DNA of 64,000 nucleotides from Nymphaea colorata (GCF_008831285.2 NC_045142.1:12788716-12852715); one strand, 5' to 3'; positions 12,817 through 25,712 are shown, counted from the first letter of the stretch. Numbers and translations: made by a program. The notes: a model not told the origin generated them from the sequence alone.

Positions 12817-15800
12817 TCAGAAAGAAAGAGGTGGGAAGTCTTCATCTTTCAGGTGATATGACTGCGGAGTCCTGCATTTCAAAATGGAAAATGTCAAACA
12901 GGTCCCCAGGTTAGGCAACAATTGAGAACCAAAGGAAAAATATAACGGATCTTGCACTTACCTTTCTTGGTTCACACCAAGCACTGGTCTCTGTGCAGAT
13001 GAGATTGGTAACGTATCCCCAGAAGCCTGTTCCTGCTTTCTATTCTGTTCTCGATTTAGAGAACTCCAAGGTAGAGGACCTAAAGTCCCAAATTCAAGAC
13101 CCTCAGTCGATGGAGGCAATCCATTTGTAGTGGAAAGATACCTCATAATTGGCCTACTGCTTGGGACTTCTGCTGTTACCAGCTTTCCCCGACCATTACC
13201 TGATGGATAAACTGGCCCTGTTGCTGGAGATGCCACTCTTGACCAACCAGTGGCATTTGGGGCACTGAATGCAGGATAAGATGATTTCGATGTTTCTTGC
13301 CTTGGGGACTCACTGTTAGCTTTTTCCTGTAAGCCTGAATCAATGCCTCGCCCAGTCAAGTTCATGTCAGATGGAGAGAATGCAGCACGTCCATTATTAC
13401 GAGGCCTCTGAGACATGTGGTTGGGCATGACATTGTATCTACCTCTACCAGAGGGTTGCCGCTCCTTGTACATGCGTTGGTTCTGTACAAGTCCAAAGCA
13501 TGAGAAAATAAAACTGTCAACTACTAAGAGTTGGACTCAATTTTCAGAGAGAACATACCATATTGGGGAAGTATGTGCCAGTTCCTCTTGGCTTTGGTAA
13601 ATCCTCAATATTGAAGCCACCGGAAACGATGGGTGAATTTAAAGGATAATAGCTACCAGTTGGAGAGAAAAGAGGACCCATTGTCCCTCCATTTGTGGGA
13701 ACATATTGAAAAATATGCTTTGATTGGGCAGGCCGATGTGCACCTTCATATGCCTGTCTATTGTGAATATAAGAATTTGATATTGCTGGGGAAGGAAGGA
13801 CAGGCCCAAACAAGGTAGACTCATAGCACCAGCGACCACATGCTAGGCTTTGCATATGGCTTTCAAAATCACCAATTAAATCTGATAAGTGGTTGACAGC
13901 CTCATAATCTCCAGCAGCTCCAATTCTAAGACCAGCATCATTGTCAGCACCACCCGTACAAGGAACCATCCCACCAGAAAAAATTCCCTCTGACTGGCTG
14001 GTCTGACACACAATATCATCTGACGGATAGGACCCTAGATCAGGGAGCAAAAAACCATAGGAGCTCTCACTGCTAGTGCAAGGTTGAGGTGCATCACTTA
14101 CTACAAATATACTTTTCTTTGTTCCCCCTGAGGAAAGGAAGACTTGCTCATTGGACATTTGCTGCAAAGAAGACACTTTCTTAAATACATTAGAGGGGAA
14201 AGCTCCACATTGATCAACATGAGCAGTTGCCATCTTCCCTGGGTAGGTATTGGACCGGGAAAAACGGTCAGGAACTCTCCCAGACGATGAAGCGCATGAC
14301 TCATTGATGGACCCTGTGTCAATCTCTTTTCTAGAACTTGGAACCATCAGTCTGCTGATGGTAAGATCTTTTGCATCTCCCACCAAACAGCTTCCTGAAA
14401 CGGGGGTTCCCCCAACAGATTCATCAAATTCTGAGATCATGGAATTGTGGTCCATCTTATAGCTGTTACGGGACAGACTCTGTAGATTGAATGATTTTAT
14501 TCCTCTTTGAAGCTTAGTATCAGAATCACCTTCCTGGTCTTGTATCTGAAGCTTAGCAGTGCCATCACATAATGTGCTGCAACTATCAGATGTCTCTTCA
14601 GCAGCTGCACTACTTGTTTCAACGGATATCATTTGGGAGAACTGATCCTCCATATATCCTTCAGGATCAAAGTTAGATACAGCTCCATATGCACTGCCAC
14701 CAAAAGAAGGTGTTTCAAGAAAACTAGGATTAGGATCTTGCACATCTGGTCGTTGCCCACTGCCATGCCTATCTAATGTGTTCATGAAGAATTTATTGAT
14801 TTCCTTTGAAATGACCTCATCAGGAGAAAGAAGAATTCTCCCAAGCTTTCGAGCACCATATGTGAATGCACTTCGGATCCTGTAAAAATTTCCTGCAAGA
14901 GAATGGGAACTACATCAAGTACCAACCACTCAAAGGATAAAAGGCACAAGACAATGATTCACTTACCATTTCCAACCACTCAGAAATGAACCTTCCGGGA
15001 ATAATGGAAATGAAACAATAAAGAATCTCCAAATCCAGTTAAACCAGAAATATTTGGGCCACTCGATAAAGCACATCATGCAAATGTGAAAACAGGCAAT
15101 TAATCATATCTTCTTTGGCTTATCTATTTTTCTTGATAAACATACACAGTTGCGGTTGAAGGTAGGTAAAAGATGATTATATATTCTATTGGGTAGTTGT
15201 AATGCCAAATTATGTTTATTTGTGTTCTCACTGGTACATGCAGAAGAAGCACATGCAAACCAAGAAAAGGGTGAACAATGAAAAGAAGTAAACTAGGCTT
15301 GCTAACCTCTGCTGACACTGCGCCCAAGATTGTTGTTTTCTTTCAAAGGATCAACTATGTTTAGATGCTTTAAAGGAAATGGGCGTGAACTCTCTGACAT
15401 TTTCGCTGGCACTGAATAAGTTTCCACACAACTTCTAAGAAAGTCTTTTGTGAGCAACAAATCAGCTCCATCTGTTTCAGGTGGCTCCACTGCCATCATA
15501 CAGACAACAAAAGCAGATCAGATAATTCAAAAACTGAGATTGTACACTTTCTGCTGCCAACTATACATGTAACTGGGGCATTACGTCATGTATTGGCATG
15601 AGAGGTATATGTTAAGAATCTTAAGATATATCCAACACAAAGAGACACAGACACAGGCAACACACACATATGTATCCGTACATGCTTACATACACACATA
15701 CAGTATATACATATATTTCTTCTCCATCTCTATTTTTGTATTTTTCATTCTTTATGTATTACACTTTTCTTTTATTTTGAATTTTCTAGCCATTGAGCTA

Positions 15801-18800
15801 CCCAACAGCTAGTTTTCAAGCCATTAGACTAAATTAACAGCTAGCCCATTAAACACTTCTTTTGTATATGCAGGGGCAGATACCTATTTCCATTAATTGC
15901 AAGTAACAGTGCTGTCCATCAATTACTAAGGTTACTTTGTTCTTTCCTATTTACGAAATGAATTAGAATAGCAGGAATCTAAAGGGGAAGGAAAAACTAT
16001 TATGAAGTAAAGACAACTCAGATGAAGAACATTATTTGAGTTTCTTCACAGAATTGACCTCAAACTCAACAAACTAGGGCATCTATTCTTTCATCATTGA
16101 GTAGGTCTCCCTTACATGAGATTCTCATGAAACCTAGTTGTGAAGAGACTAGAAGCAATGTTTAAAGACTCACTGAGTCAACAAACCGACTCGGTTTGAC
16201 TCGGCCCTCTACCAGGTCAACCCAGTAGCTGGACTCGTTTTTTATTGAAACTCAGCGTGACTCGGTCGTGACTCAGCTTGACTTGGCTGAAACTCGGTTT
16301 GATTCGGCCAAAAAGTCATTTCACTTGGTGTAGTCTAGTGATAAATTTTGTATTTTGTAATTAACAATGTGATTTGTTTATTAATTATTTAATTTTTGAC
16401 ATTGGACTCCTTACTTTTGGAATTGTAATTTAACATAATATTAACATACATGTTGAGTTTGTTAACCTTTAGATAGTTGTAAATGTTGAATATATTAATC
16501 TTAATGTTTGACTTTTATTGACTTGTTTTTCATTGATATATATTGAAATATGCAATTATAAAGTAGGAACAGCAGCTTGATTGTCCAATTTCTTATTATC
16601 AAAAGAGAAAATATAACTTTGACTACTTAGTTATTATCTGATGTTATGAATTATACATGTATCCAAGTCATTTTTCACAACTTTTTTATGTTTAAATGAC
16701 AAGTTACATATATTTTTCTTTCAAAAACAATAGTTAACAAAACCCAGCCTCAGTCACCGAGTTGATCCACCAAGTCATGAGTCAAGAATAGATAAGCTAA
16801 GTCCCAAGTCACTCGGTTTTAAAACACTGAATAGAAGTATGCTAAAAAAGAAAGCAAAAGAGTCCTTAATTAACCAAGACCAAAATGATTCCAAGAATAC
16901 AAATGGGAGCACATTTGTTGCATCGAAACCTGGAAACAAGGTGAGGTTTTACAAGTCTCCAGGCTTTGGAAGACCATATAATGGAGAAAATAGAAAAATT
17001 ATCCTCCTCCTTCGCAATGAGACTGGACAAGTCAAAACCAAATATCCAAACTTTAAGAGAAGGGTGTCGATCATTGAAGCACCAAGTAAATCATCAAAGA
17101 AAGCAAATGACTTTGAAGGATTTTTCCATCACTGAACATGTCAAAGCATTCCAACGATTTTCAAAGACATCCTTTTCAACAGCAGGAACCATGGTTTCAA
17201 AATCTACATATCTGGGTATGCTGCCTTGAATCCTTTGACTCTGGAACCTCTTCTCATCCTAACAAATGCCTTATTACTGAATGTATTTCAAATGATGAAA
17301 AATTCTTTTCTATCAGCTGCGGATGGAACATCAGCCAAAAAAATATACTTTCATGAAGGAAAAAAAAATAAAATCCAATACAGAAAAGGAAGTGGCTCAC
17401 ACACTGAAAGACAAAGCTCATAAGTGCAACACCAGAATCATAAGTGCACTAAGGCACAAGAACATAGAAAAAAACTTCTACAGATAAAATGAAAAGCATG
17501 TAAGCAGCGTATCACAACTAAACACCAGCTCTCATACATACATATACATATGTACATGCGTACATACATACATACAGCATACACTTAGATGGATAAACAA
17601 AAAGCATGTAACCAGCATATTACAAATTTACAAGTAAACACCAGCTCTTATACATATCAAACAAATAGTCAATACACTCACAAATTATAAAATTGCTTAT
17701 TTGTTTTACTAATTATTAGCATAATAATAAAAAACCCTCGTTGTTCACATTCACAATTATGAACTCATTCTCAGACAATACATTGAAACAACAAACAAGT
17801 CTTGTAACAAAAAGTTATTTTGTACTTCTATTGTTTCAATGACTAAGATAAAAGACTCTTTTCCAAACTAACAAGGCAAACTAAAATTGGTCTTAAAAGA
17901 AATTTTATTTTCACTTTACAAACAAAATTAGACTGGGTAGAAACTAACCACATGAAAAATGGACCAAAATAGAATGAGTGTGTTGACTGCACCCAATACC
18001 TACCTCACACAGATTGTTCAAAAGGGGATCCGCACCCACGTTGATGCAATGTGGGAGTGGTTGTGGATGTGGGTGTGGCTCCGACACATAGGGATGTTCA
18101 ATGAGTCAAGCCAACTCGGGCTCGACTCTAACTCAACCAGTTAAGATGGACCTGAGCTTGGCTAGTTAAATAAATGAGTCGAGTTCAAGTTGAGAAATGA
18201 ACTTAATGAAACAAGCGAGTCAAGCTCGAGTTAGGCAAACTCGACTTGCTATAACTCGCTTAAACTTGCAGTATAACATATGCAAAAAATTGTAACCTTT
18301 ATGTCAACAAAAAAAAAGTGTTCTCAAGGTTGCCCTTGCACCTAACAAAAGGCAGGTTTAAAATTCAAATCCCCTTGTAGCCTACTAATTTTAAAAAAAA
18401 ATATATTCTTTAATTAATGACTTGGCTATAAGCTCCAGCCAAAAGTTGGCTCATGCTTAGCCGAGCGAGCTCGAGCTGGCCCAGCTTGGCTCGAGGATGC
18501 TGACCTCTCTCTCTTCTATATTTGAAAAGGACAACTACATCTAGTCATCCTTTTTAAAAGGACAACAGACGGTCATCCTTTAAAAAGGGCAACAGGGTCT
18601 GCCAATATTTAAAAAAAAAAAAACTTATTTTTATTCAACGTAGAATTTTAAGAATGGACTAAAATAACCTTCGAATAAAATTTGATTTTCAGAAAAAGTG
18701 TATGACGTTATTAATTATACACTGACACACACACATATGAACTCTTGCTGCAGTTACACTTTAAGTTTTTAATTAAACATGCTTCCACACATGCATATGC

Positions 18801-21800
18801 AACCTGCACCCATGTGACGTAGTGTTGTTTTGATGATATCCAATAGAAAAGCTAAAAAGAAGACACTCCTACCCTTGTGAGACATGGTCCTTCCAATAGG
18901 TTTTGAAGAACTTCTATAAATGCTTCTAATGGTGTTGATTTCTTTGCTAGATAACTTCAATGACTTCTTATCCTCTCTTTCCAACTTTGAATATAAAGGC
19001 ATTATGTTCCCAAGTTCATTACAATAATGACATACTATCTAACAAGCCCCTCCTTGACTTGGACAATTTTGCAAAACTAGGTGGCTTATATGACTTAATG
19101 TGAGACCTAGGACTCATGACAACAAGGACACTATCACTGTGTTTCTCACTTGGATCCATGGATGAGGCCGTAAGTTCCCTCTTTGTTCAAGTTGTCTCAT
19201 CACTACACCACCAAGGCTAATAAGTACACTTTCATGTGGTGGAGGTGCAAACAACAGGAGAAGTGAAGTGTTTGCCAAAATTTGGGCATATTGCCCAACA
19301 AGAAAATTAAAGAAGTGTTCTTTCACTTGCCTCATCTATATAGTACTCCCTTCCAATTTTGTACAAGTGGCTCATCCCAAACAATGAAGAGCTTGGAGTA
19401 TAATTCCTTATGCTTCTTTTTTTTTTTTCTTTTTGCTTGGAATACTTGGTTTTCTTTGAAGGCAATGCCAAACATATCTTCTCAAGTTTTATCAGAGGAG
19501 GTTCTTTTTCAAGTAACAACGAAAAGGTTTGTTTTTCTCAGAAAATCTCAGAAACTCAAAATATTAAACAATATAAATTTTATTACAAATTTTATGAAAA
19601 TTTTATTTTATTGCCAATTTTCTTACAAAAAAAATTGACAAATATTGACAGTAGTTACTAAGACGTTAAAGGAGACTGCGAAGAAAAATAAACATATAAA
19701 ATAATATTTTGTTAAAAAAACGTAAAACAGTGTGAAAAGAAACATAGTATTTTCTAGTGAAAAGCAAACAATAAAATTTTTTGAGGACACAAGTGTCTAT
19801 CTAAATTCCCCATCAAGGCACCATGGCAATAATAAGGTTATATCTGTATTGGAAGCAGCAAATACTTGCTACGAACAAACCACACATATACAAGGAACCA
19901 AGCATATAAAGATGGATTCGAAGTTTGTTCAAGAAGAATATTTGAGAAGACACATTGACTTATGGCCGAATATCAAGTTGCAGACTTCTTCACGAAAGCT
20001 CTACCATCTATTTGCTTTCAGTTTCTAAACAAACTTTCATTGGTGACACCATAAGTTTAAAGCGGAATGTTATGATATATCGAATAACACAGACACGGGT
20101 TACAGGTAAGAGTTAAGACACTTATTTTTATTTTCTCCATCTGTGTTTTTTCATTTTATATTCTTCATGTATTCTACATGTTTCGTAGTTCTCTATCTGC
20201 TAGTATGGGCTTCTTTTATTATACTGAGGGGCTGAAGACCCATTCTGTTTGTTGAACTAATAGCAGTGTTGTACATCAGTTATTAAAGATTACTTTTGCA
20301 GTTTTGTTATATCTCAGATGTTATGCAATTTGTGCAATTGGGAGCTGTTTGTTAAAGACTTGAACTCCCCTATGCTTCATCTTTCTTCAATTGGTGACTG
20401 TGAAATATTGAGGCTGGAGATTTTGTCAATACAGATGTAATACAGATAAGCCAAGACAACCAAGAGGAAAGCTATTTCCTAGTTTTCATCCTCAAACAGC
20501 ACGTAGACTCTGTCACTTGTTCTAGCCGGTATGGGCACAGACATGGGTTTGGGTGCAGACAATGGTGTGTGTGTGTATGTGAGTCAACAATAAGCTTTTA
20601 AATGAACAAATATATATTCATTATTTATATTCATAAAATATAAATTATTAAATGAAAAGTAGCAAAATATACCCCAAAACATTGTCAAAAATTGTTTTTA
20701 GGTATTAAACGGCGAGGTTTTTCTCAGGTATAATATAATAGAGTTGTTTTTCTCAAGAAAATATTAGGAAAATCTCGGGCAAGTTTTTAAAAAGTTAAAA
20801 AACGAAAGATCCTAAAAATAGTATGTTTAAAATGTGAAAAAAAAAATCTGATAACTAAAAAATGTAAAAATGCAAAAAAAAAAATCAGAAAAATGAAAGA
20901 AACTCCAAAAAATGTAATTTTTGTGTTTTTTCATTTTGACTTTTTTTTCAAAAAAACGCATTTTTCCTTTTTTGGCTGACCTAGTTTTAACATTTTTTTT
21001 CACGTTTTTTTCGAACAAAGCAGGTTTTCTGTCAGAGTGCCAAAAAAAAATACAAAATATGAGTCTTCCATGTCCATGTCGTATCCTGCTCCTGTACTTG
21101 TGTCCAATGTTGACACAGGCACAACACCCTTCCAAGAGTGTCCATGTGACATAGCATCTAGACACAATTGCATGTCTGAAGGCCATTTTTTACCTGTCAA
21201 TTCTGGAAGAGAAGATATTGGAACAGGACCATTTAAACTGACACAGTATTTGTCCCAATCAAATTTACTAAAATAGTCCAGGAACCTGTACAGAACCTGC
21301 AATAATTGCAACTTTCATAAGTATCATGCCTGTAATATGTACCATAGATATGCATCAATTAGTCGTTCATAAGTTGCTTTACCTCTAAAGGTCCATGCAA
21401 GGAGGAATAGAAGTGATGGAAAATATACAGGACCAGTGTTTCCAATGCATATGTAGAAATAAGGCCATGGTGAGCACCAAGGATGCGGCTCTCATAGTAA
21501 CACCAAGCCTTAATCAAAATGATACTTCGCTTGAACAAATGTTCCTTAGCAATTAATCGATCGACCTGAGTAAGCAATATATCATCAAGTGCCTCAATGC
21601 CAATTAAGTATCACAAGGAAAATCTCAAGATCCCTTGCCTGCTCAAGAAAGCATAGAGTGCATAGCCCTCCTAGCTGATTAAAAGAGATGTCAACAACAA
21701 TGTTCTGAACAAGGCATTTCACTAGCTTGACCTGCAATCAGGCATAAAAAGAATCAAACAAAAGTTATGAGAAGTAATAACATCACAAAAAGGTTTAGTA

Positions 21801-24800
21801 ATATCATTATCTGAAAACCAAAAGATTCCAGACAAATGTGACATGCAGTGTCTGTTCAGATTCATCAAAGACAGGGTAAAGTTGGACAAAAGCAAAACCA
21901 TTCTCAAGTTTTTTTTTTCTTCGAGGAAAGCGGAAAGTCTCCTAAAACGAAAGATAAAATAATCTAATAGGGAAAATATGAAGATCATACTCAATGAGGT
22001 GTCTTAGAGTCATCTGATCATGCATCTCTTAACACTGTCCATAAAGGAGAACCTTTCTAACACTATGTATGACTCATCTAGATGGAAGAATAACTAATAG
22101 TATGCTTAATTCTACATTCATTTGGAACTTGAATATAAAGTCATGAGACATATAAAACCCTCCCATCATCATCATTGTATGCCTAGGACATACAAAGGTG
22201 AGACACATCAGTAGTCTATGACACACTCTGGCTCAAAACCTACCATCTTCAGCGGAAAGCATTACAAACTGTTCAAGTAGGTCCCAAAAGCACACTAAAC
22301 AGTCAGGGAAGGTCTGTATCAGCAGAAAAACTTTTTATTGGAATTAGGAAATCAGAAGCTATTCAAGTGAACCTTCTTTAAGATTATTCTTGCCTGCTTG
22401 GTTTAACAAGTCTCTCAACAGCTGTGTAAAGATATATTTAAAAGCACAAAGCAATAGATTATGGCTTAAAAGTGCTGAAAATCTTAAGTCAGATTAAGGA
22501 TGCCTTGCAAGAAAGTAGTTACATGTAGAATTTATGAAAATGGATATACTGCTATGTTGCATTCAAACAACATTAATACTTGCAGAAATCATATACATTG
22601 TCAACCCAAATCTACTAAGGTTTGGAAAATTTTGACAAAATCTAAATGCACAAACCAAATTTTATGAGAGTTTTAGGATCTACAGCTTTTGACTGATTGA
22701 AAATTGGAGGGACTATAAGACCTAATATGTGCATCAGATTGCAGTGATCAATGTGAATCAAAACAGAAAAAATGGCTGGAATCCAGCCAAACTGGCTGGA
22801 CAGCCATAATATTAGTTGGTAAATTTCACAAATTCCATATATATAGAGTTACCAAGTTCTAAAATGATAAACCTTCATCAAAAATGGATAATCCTCGAAT
22901 TCCTTCACACCTATGTCAGATGGGTGCAGGAATGGTATGGGTTCAGTATGGCGGTATGGGTTCGGACACAGCAATTTTGAAAATTGTGGGTACGCACGTA
23001 CGGAAAATTTTATATTCTCAAAAATGATAAAATGAAAAAAAAAACATTAGAATCGACAAAAAATCTCAAAATTAAAGAAAAACGGGAGGAAAATACAGAA
23101 TCTTAGTGGAAGGGAAATATAAAAGAAGAGAAAAATCAAAATTAGAGAAAAAAATTAAGTTTGAAAATATAATTTTAAATGTTTTAAAATGCAGCCATAC
23201 CCAGCCGTATCCATGTACCGACACGGGTACCTGGGCACATTATATGTACCCGTGTCACATAGCTTCACACAAAAGGATCATGGTGGAAATGAAGAGCCCT
23301 TGACAGAAACTAAAGGACTCTTCACGTTCTCTGCAGTTTGACTGAACCTGTTCAGCAGGACTTTTTGGTGAGTTTTTCAGCCAAATTTTGTTTCTTCAAT
23401 AGAACATTCTATATTTTTTTGTTTGTTTGAAGTCTTACTTTCTCTGTACCCAAATTTTTTGAAAGTGCTCCACACCCGTACCCATCCTGATATCCATATT
23501 GGCACCCATATCTATACCTATGTAACATAGATCACAACATTTTGTTGATATTACACGCCGGCTTTGAAACAACATCAGAATATGTTCAACTAATGAGATA
23601 TCTGTGACTATGAATAAGGGGAATTAGAACCACACGCTATGATGCAAAAATAAAGTAACAGTTTTAATTCACTAATCAATGGGTCAATGTAGCTAAATCA
23701 AAACTGAATCTGAGAACTTCGATATTACAGTTGAAAAATCAGAAAACATGAACAACCAATCAGTCAATTATGTAAAAATAAATTAGTGAAACAACTGAGC
23801 TTATGACTCGTTTAGGTGGACCCAACTTGGGTAAACTGAGTCCTCTGTGCAACCAGATGTCAATAGATTGGGGTGGGTATGCTTGATTACATCCAATAAA
23901 TCTATAATAATCCTATAATGAAGAAATTTCCAATGCTCAACGAGCATCTCATGACACACGCTAATTAACAGTTCTTCTGCAAATTAAAAAAAAAGTCAAA
24001 TGAATGCACTTGTGATCATTAAAACGTTAGAAGTTAGAACCAACTTAACTATAGACACAAATAGAAAAACAGAAAAATTGAAGTAAACATGACCCACAAT
24101 GAACACAACAAAGCACCTTAAGAGGACCATGAACATACAAGGTAGCTTATAAAGAAAAAGAATGCAAACCTCAGCATGAATGTACTGAACATCCCTTACT
24201 TCAAATTCTGAAGCTTTATTTTGTTCTTCTCCTTCAAGGACAATACGAACATCATTCGCTAAAGCATCCTCAACATTATGAAAAGGGCTAAATGCACTCA
24301 GGTCAATATCCCCATCTGGAAGATAGGTTTTCAATGGTACTGAACCAAATGGAAACACCTAAAAAAATATTGGCAGCATGAGCATATTTTCAAAAGCAAA
24401 AGGATTTATTATTGAATCTAGAAAATAAGCACCTTAAAAACCTATTGCTTCCCCTCTAGGAGCATTGGTTCTGAAACTCCCTGGCATTTATGTCTGAGAC
24501 CTCCAAAGGGAGTTGCAGAGCAAAAACAAACAAATTCTAATATAGAAGAATGACGGAAAGAGAGAGGGTGAAGAGGTACTTAAGCTGGATGGTACACTCA
24601 TTAGGTAACCAATTAGAACAAAGGAACTACCCAAATGTATCCATGCCATATCACAGTAAGAGACTATGTCTATATTAGCATTTTTTGAATCAGTGATCCA
24701 TGAATCAACTTAAAGCTTTGAATCAAAGTGAAAGATTCAAGCATTGTTCGCTGAAATAGAAACATGAAGGGATAAAGGAAAATGTTCTTGAACTTCAATG

Positions 24801-25712
24801 GGCTATGCACAACATTTATGCAGCATCTCATGGTAGAACAGCCATATATATCAATTTATGATACTTAGCTCATCAGGATAGATAGCAACTTCTCAGGACA
24901 GTCAGGAAATGTACGTTTAACTATAAGATGGACTCCACTCTCCATGCCACGCTGAAGAAAAATGGTGAACCAGAAGGACAGATACATCACGTTCCAATCC
25001 TTTCTTCCCAAGCTCGTCCTACTCAGAAAAACCCAAAAGGGGCTGGTTTGCATATGTTATCTGCATATGCATATGTTAAATCTGCATATTGAACTTCATC
25101 ATTGCTTAACCTAAACGTCATCTTAGACACTGTCAATCTAAATGCAACAACAACCATGCAATGATGTGACATAAACTGTTGAGTACTCAGAAACAAGAAA
25201 GAATCGCCGCCGCTTATCGATTCTCACATGCTCCAACGAAAATCCAAATTGAACACCAACAACCAAACTGAAATTCTATGCAGAAGTTAGAGAACCATTT
25301 CAAATGGGTCGAAGTTGGCTTTGGCGGGATCATCGCAATCAAGCAAAACATATTAAAAAAGAACCCAAAAACCAATTCCGTTCTTGTTAGAGGAAAAAAT
25401 AGAAGACGACCATGCATAAATACAAGACATAAGCGAAAAGGTAAAAACAAAAAGACGAGATAGTGAAAAGAAGAAAAATCTAACCTCGGCACCGAGGCAT
25501 CCACGAAGAAGCCCCTGCATATAATCAACAACGGCCTTCCTCCTCATTTCCGAGACCGCCGTCGGCTGAATCCGGCATATTATCTCCAAAGCCCGGTCCT
25601 CCGCTCGGTTCCACCCATCACGAGTGATTGCGGAGGGATTGGGGTTTGCACTGCTCGGGTTCTCCTCTGCCAATCCGCCATTAGGCTGCCCCCAAGCTTG
25701 GTAATCGCCCAT
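12817..25712 (-). CDS. Poly(A) polymerase/OAS1-type nucleotidyltransferase, 962 aa, nine exons
   Basis: Transfers nucleotides to RNA 3' ends by family; the substrate is unknown. Exons in gene order: 25712-25485, 24358-24170, 21731-21639, 21565-21383, 21296-21194, 15489-15307, 14892-13559, 13482-12962, 12871-12817; total 2889 nt, all phases compatible. Catalytic core: FPFGSVPLKTYLPDGDIDL (GS at 81-82, Asp93 and Asp95) and the third carboxylate in VVDISFNQLGG (Asp153). The PAP/OAS1 substrate-binding segment follows (WCYYESRILGAHHGLISTY, then HLNIVDPLKENNNLGRSVS and YRIRSAFTYGARKLG). Residues ~327-945 are a low-complexity Ser/Gly/Pro-rich tail, ending in YHLKDEDFPPLSF from a 55-nt last exon. It matches the plant family of Arabidopsis At3g51620 from memory; the tail is long for that family. 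Intron 3 uses a GC donor. Intron 5 (21193-15490) is expanded by transposons. The start is the first ATG before MGDYQAWG. Confidence 0.93.
15610..15945 (+). repeat. 5' LTR of the intron 5 copia element
   Basis: Aligns with 20068-20305 from the TGTTA start to ...CAATTACTAAGGTTACTTTG, with an extra (CA/TA)-rich stretch (15650-15715) and other indels. Divergence by eye is around a third, so the insertion is old. Confidence 0.7.
16156..16831. mobile_element. Non-autonomous element with GACTCGG-rich ends, nested in the copia element
   Basis: TAGAAG flanks both sides (16150-16155 and 16832-16837); extended to 8 bp, TAGAAGCA/TAGAAGTA differ once. Ends: TGTTTAAAGACTCACTGAG on the left, and the reverse complement of the right is GTGTTTTAAAACCGAGTGAC. 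The first 170 bp repeat gactcgg/gactcag words many times. A hAT-like origin fits an 8-bp duplication but is inference. Confidence 0.55.
18100..18500. mobile_element. Possible MITE with gactcgag/gctcgagct wording
   Basis: The left side TAGGGATGTTCAATGAGTCAAG and the reverse complement of the right side (GCATCCTCGAGCCAAGC) are similar and face each other. The interior is full of ctcgagct/gagtcaagct words. It is followed by two near-identical ~27-bp pieces around ggtcatccttt (18540-18600). Ends and target duplication are not resolved. Confidence 0.35.
20068..20305 (+). repeat. 3' LTR of the intron 5 copia element
   Basis: Begins TGTTATGATATATC directly after a purine-rich tract and the RNase H remnant. 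It matches the 15610 copy along its length. The right end is uncertain (CA at about 20300 or 20315). Confidence 0.65.
20508..21154. mobile_element. hAT MITE, copy A (647 bp), 39 bp from the exon 5 donor
   Basis: The left end CTCTGTCACTTG and the reverse complement of the right end, CTATGTCACATGGACAC, form a decayed inverted pair. The flanks CACGTAGA (20500-20507) and CATCTAGA (21155-21162) agree at 6 of 8 positions, as an aged hAT duplication would. The right part shares GAGTGTCC(A/G)TGTGACATAGC with the copy at 45444-45910. The interior includes a repeat (around ccaaaacattgtcaaaaat) also found near 49270. Confidence 0.6.
22911..23262. mobile_element. hAT MITE, copy B (352 bp), perfect 8-bp target duplication
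   Basis: The element begins CTATGTCAGATGGGTGC and its right end reverse-complemented is CTATGTGACACGGGTAC (13 of 17 match). It is flanked by identical CTTCACAC at 22903-22910 and 23263-23270. An 8-bp duplication with short inverted ends is the hAT signature. The interior is A-rich with no coding potential. It lies in intron 2 of the nucleotidyltransferase gene. Confidence 0.8.
23460..23531. mobile_element. Fragment of the same hAT MITE family
   Basis: Sequence running cacccgtacccat...ggcacccatatctatacctatgtaacatag matches the right-hand part of copy B and ends in the family terminus ATAG. No left end is seen. Confidence 0.45.

Larger units (their letters stand above)
15610..20305 (+). mobile_element. 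Decayed Ty1/copia retrotransposon inside intron 5, antisense to the host gene
   Basis: Two diverged copies of one ~340-bp LTR bracket the region. Left LTR 15610-~15945 and right LTR 20068-~20305 both start TGTTA and share GATATATC, ACACAGACAC, TTCTCCATCT and, near the end, ACAGTGCTGTCCATCA / GCAGTGTTGTACATCA. Just before the right LTR is a purine-rich tract (taaagcggaa) and, at 19830-20050, the typical copia RNase H end (TKHIKMDSKFVQEE, then a frame-shifted ADFFTKAL reading). Near the left LTR (16935-17065) a plus-strand reading resembles gag zinc knuckles with their Cys/His lost. Frames are broken throughout, and another element (16156-16831) is nested within. LTR right ends and target duplications are not resolved. 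It is wholly within intron 5 of the nucleotidyltransferase gene. Confidence 0.75.

Noticed and set aside
13544-14785. 413-codon minus-strand frame as a separate gene
   Set aside because: It is exon 7 of the nucleotidyltransferase gene. The frame continues upstream to the acceptor at 14893 and its apparent stop lies beyond the donor at 13558.
18769-19335. Minus-strand copia gag with a zinc knuckle
   Set aside because: A reading with CHYCNELG is weakly suggestive but lacks the His and last Cys and lies opposite to the copia element around it. Too weak to list.
20827-21186. Minus-strand open frame near exon 5
   Set aside because: It is made of A-rich MITE sequence and intron read-through, not a gene.
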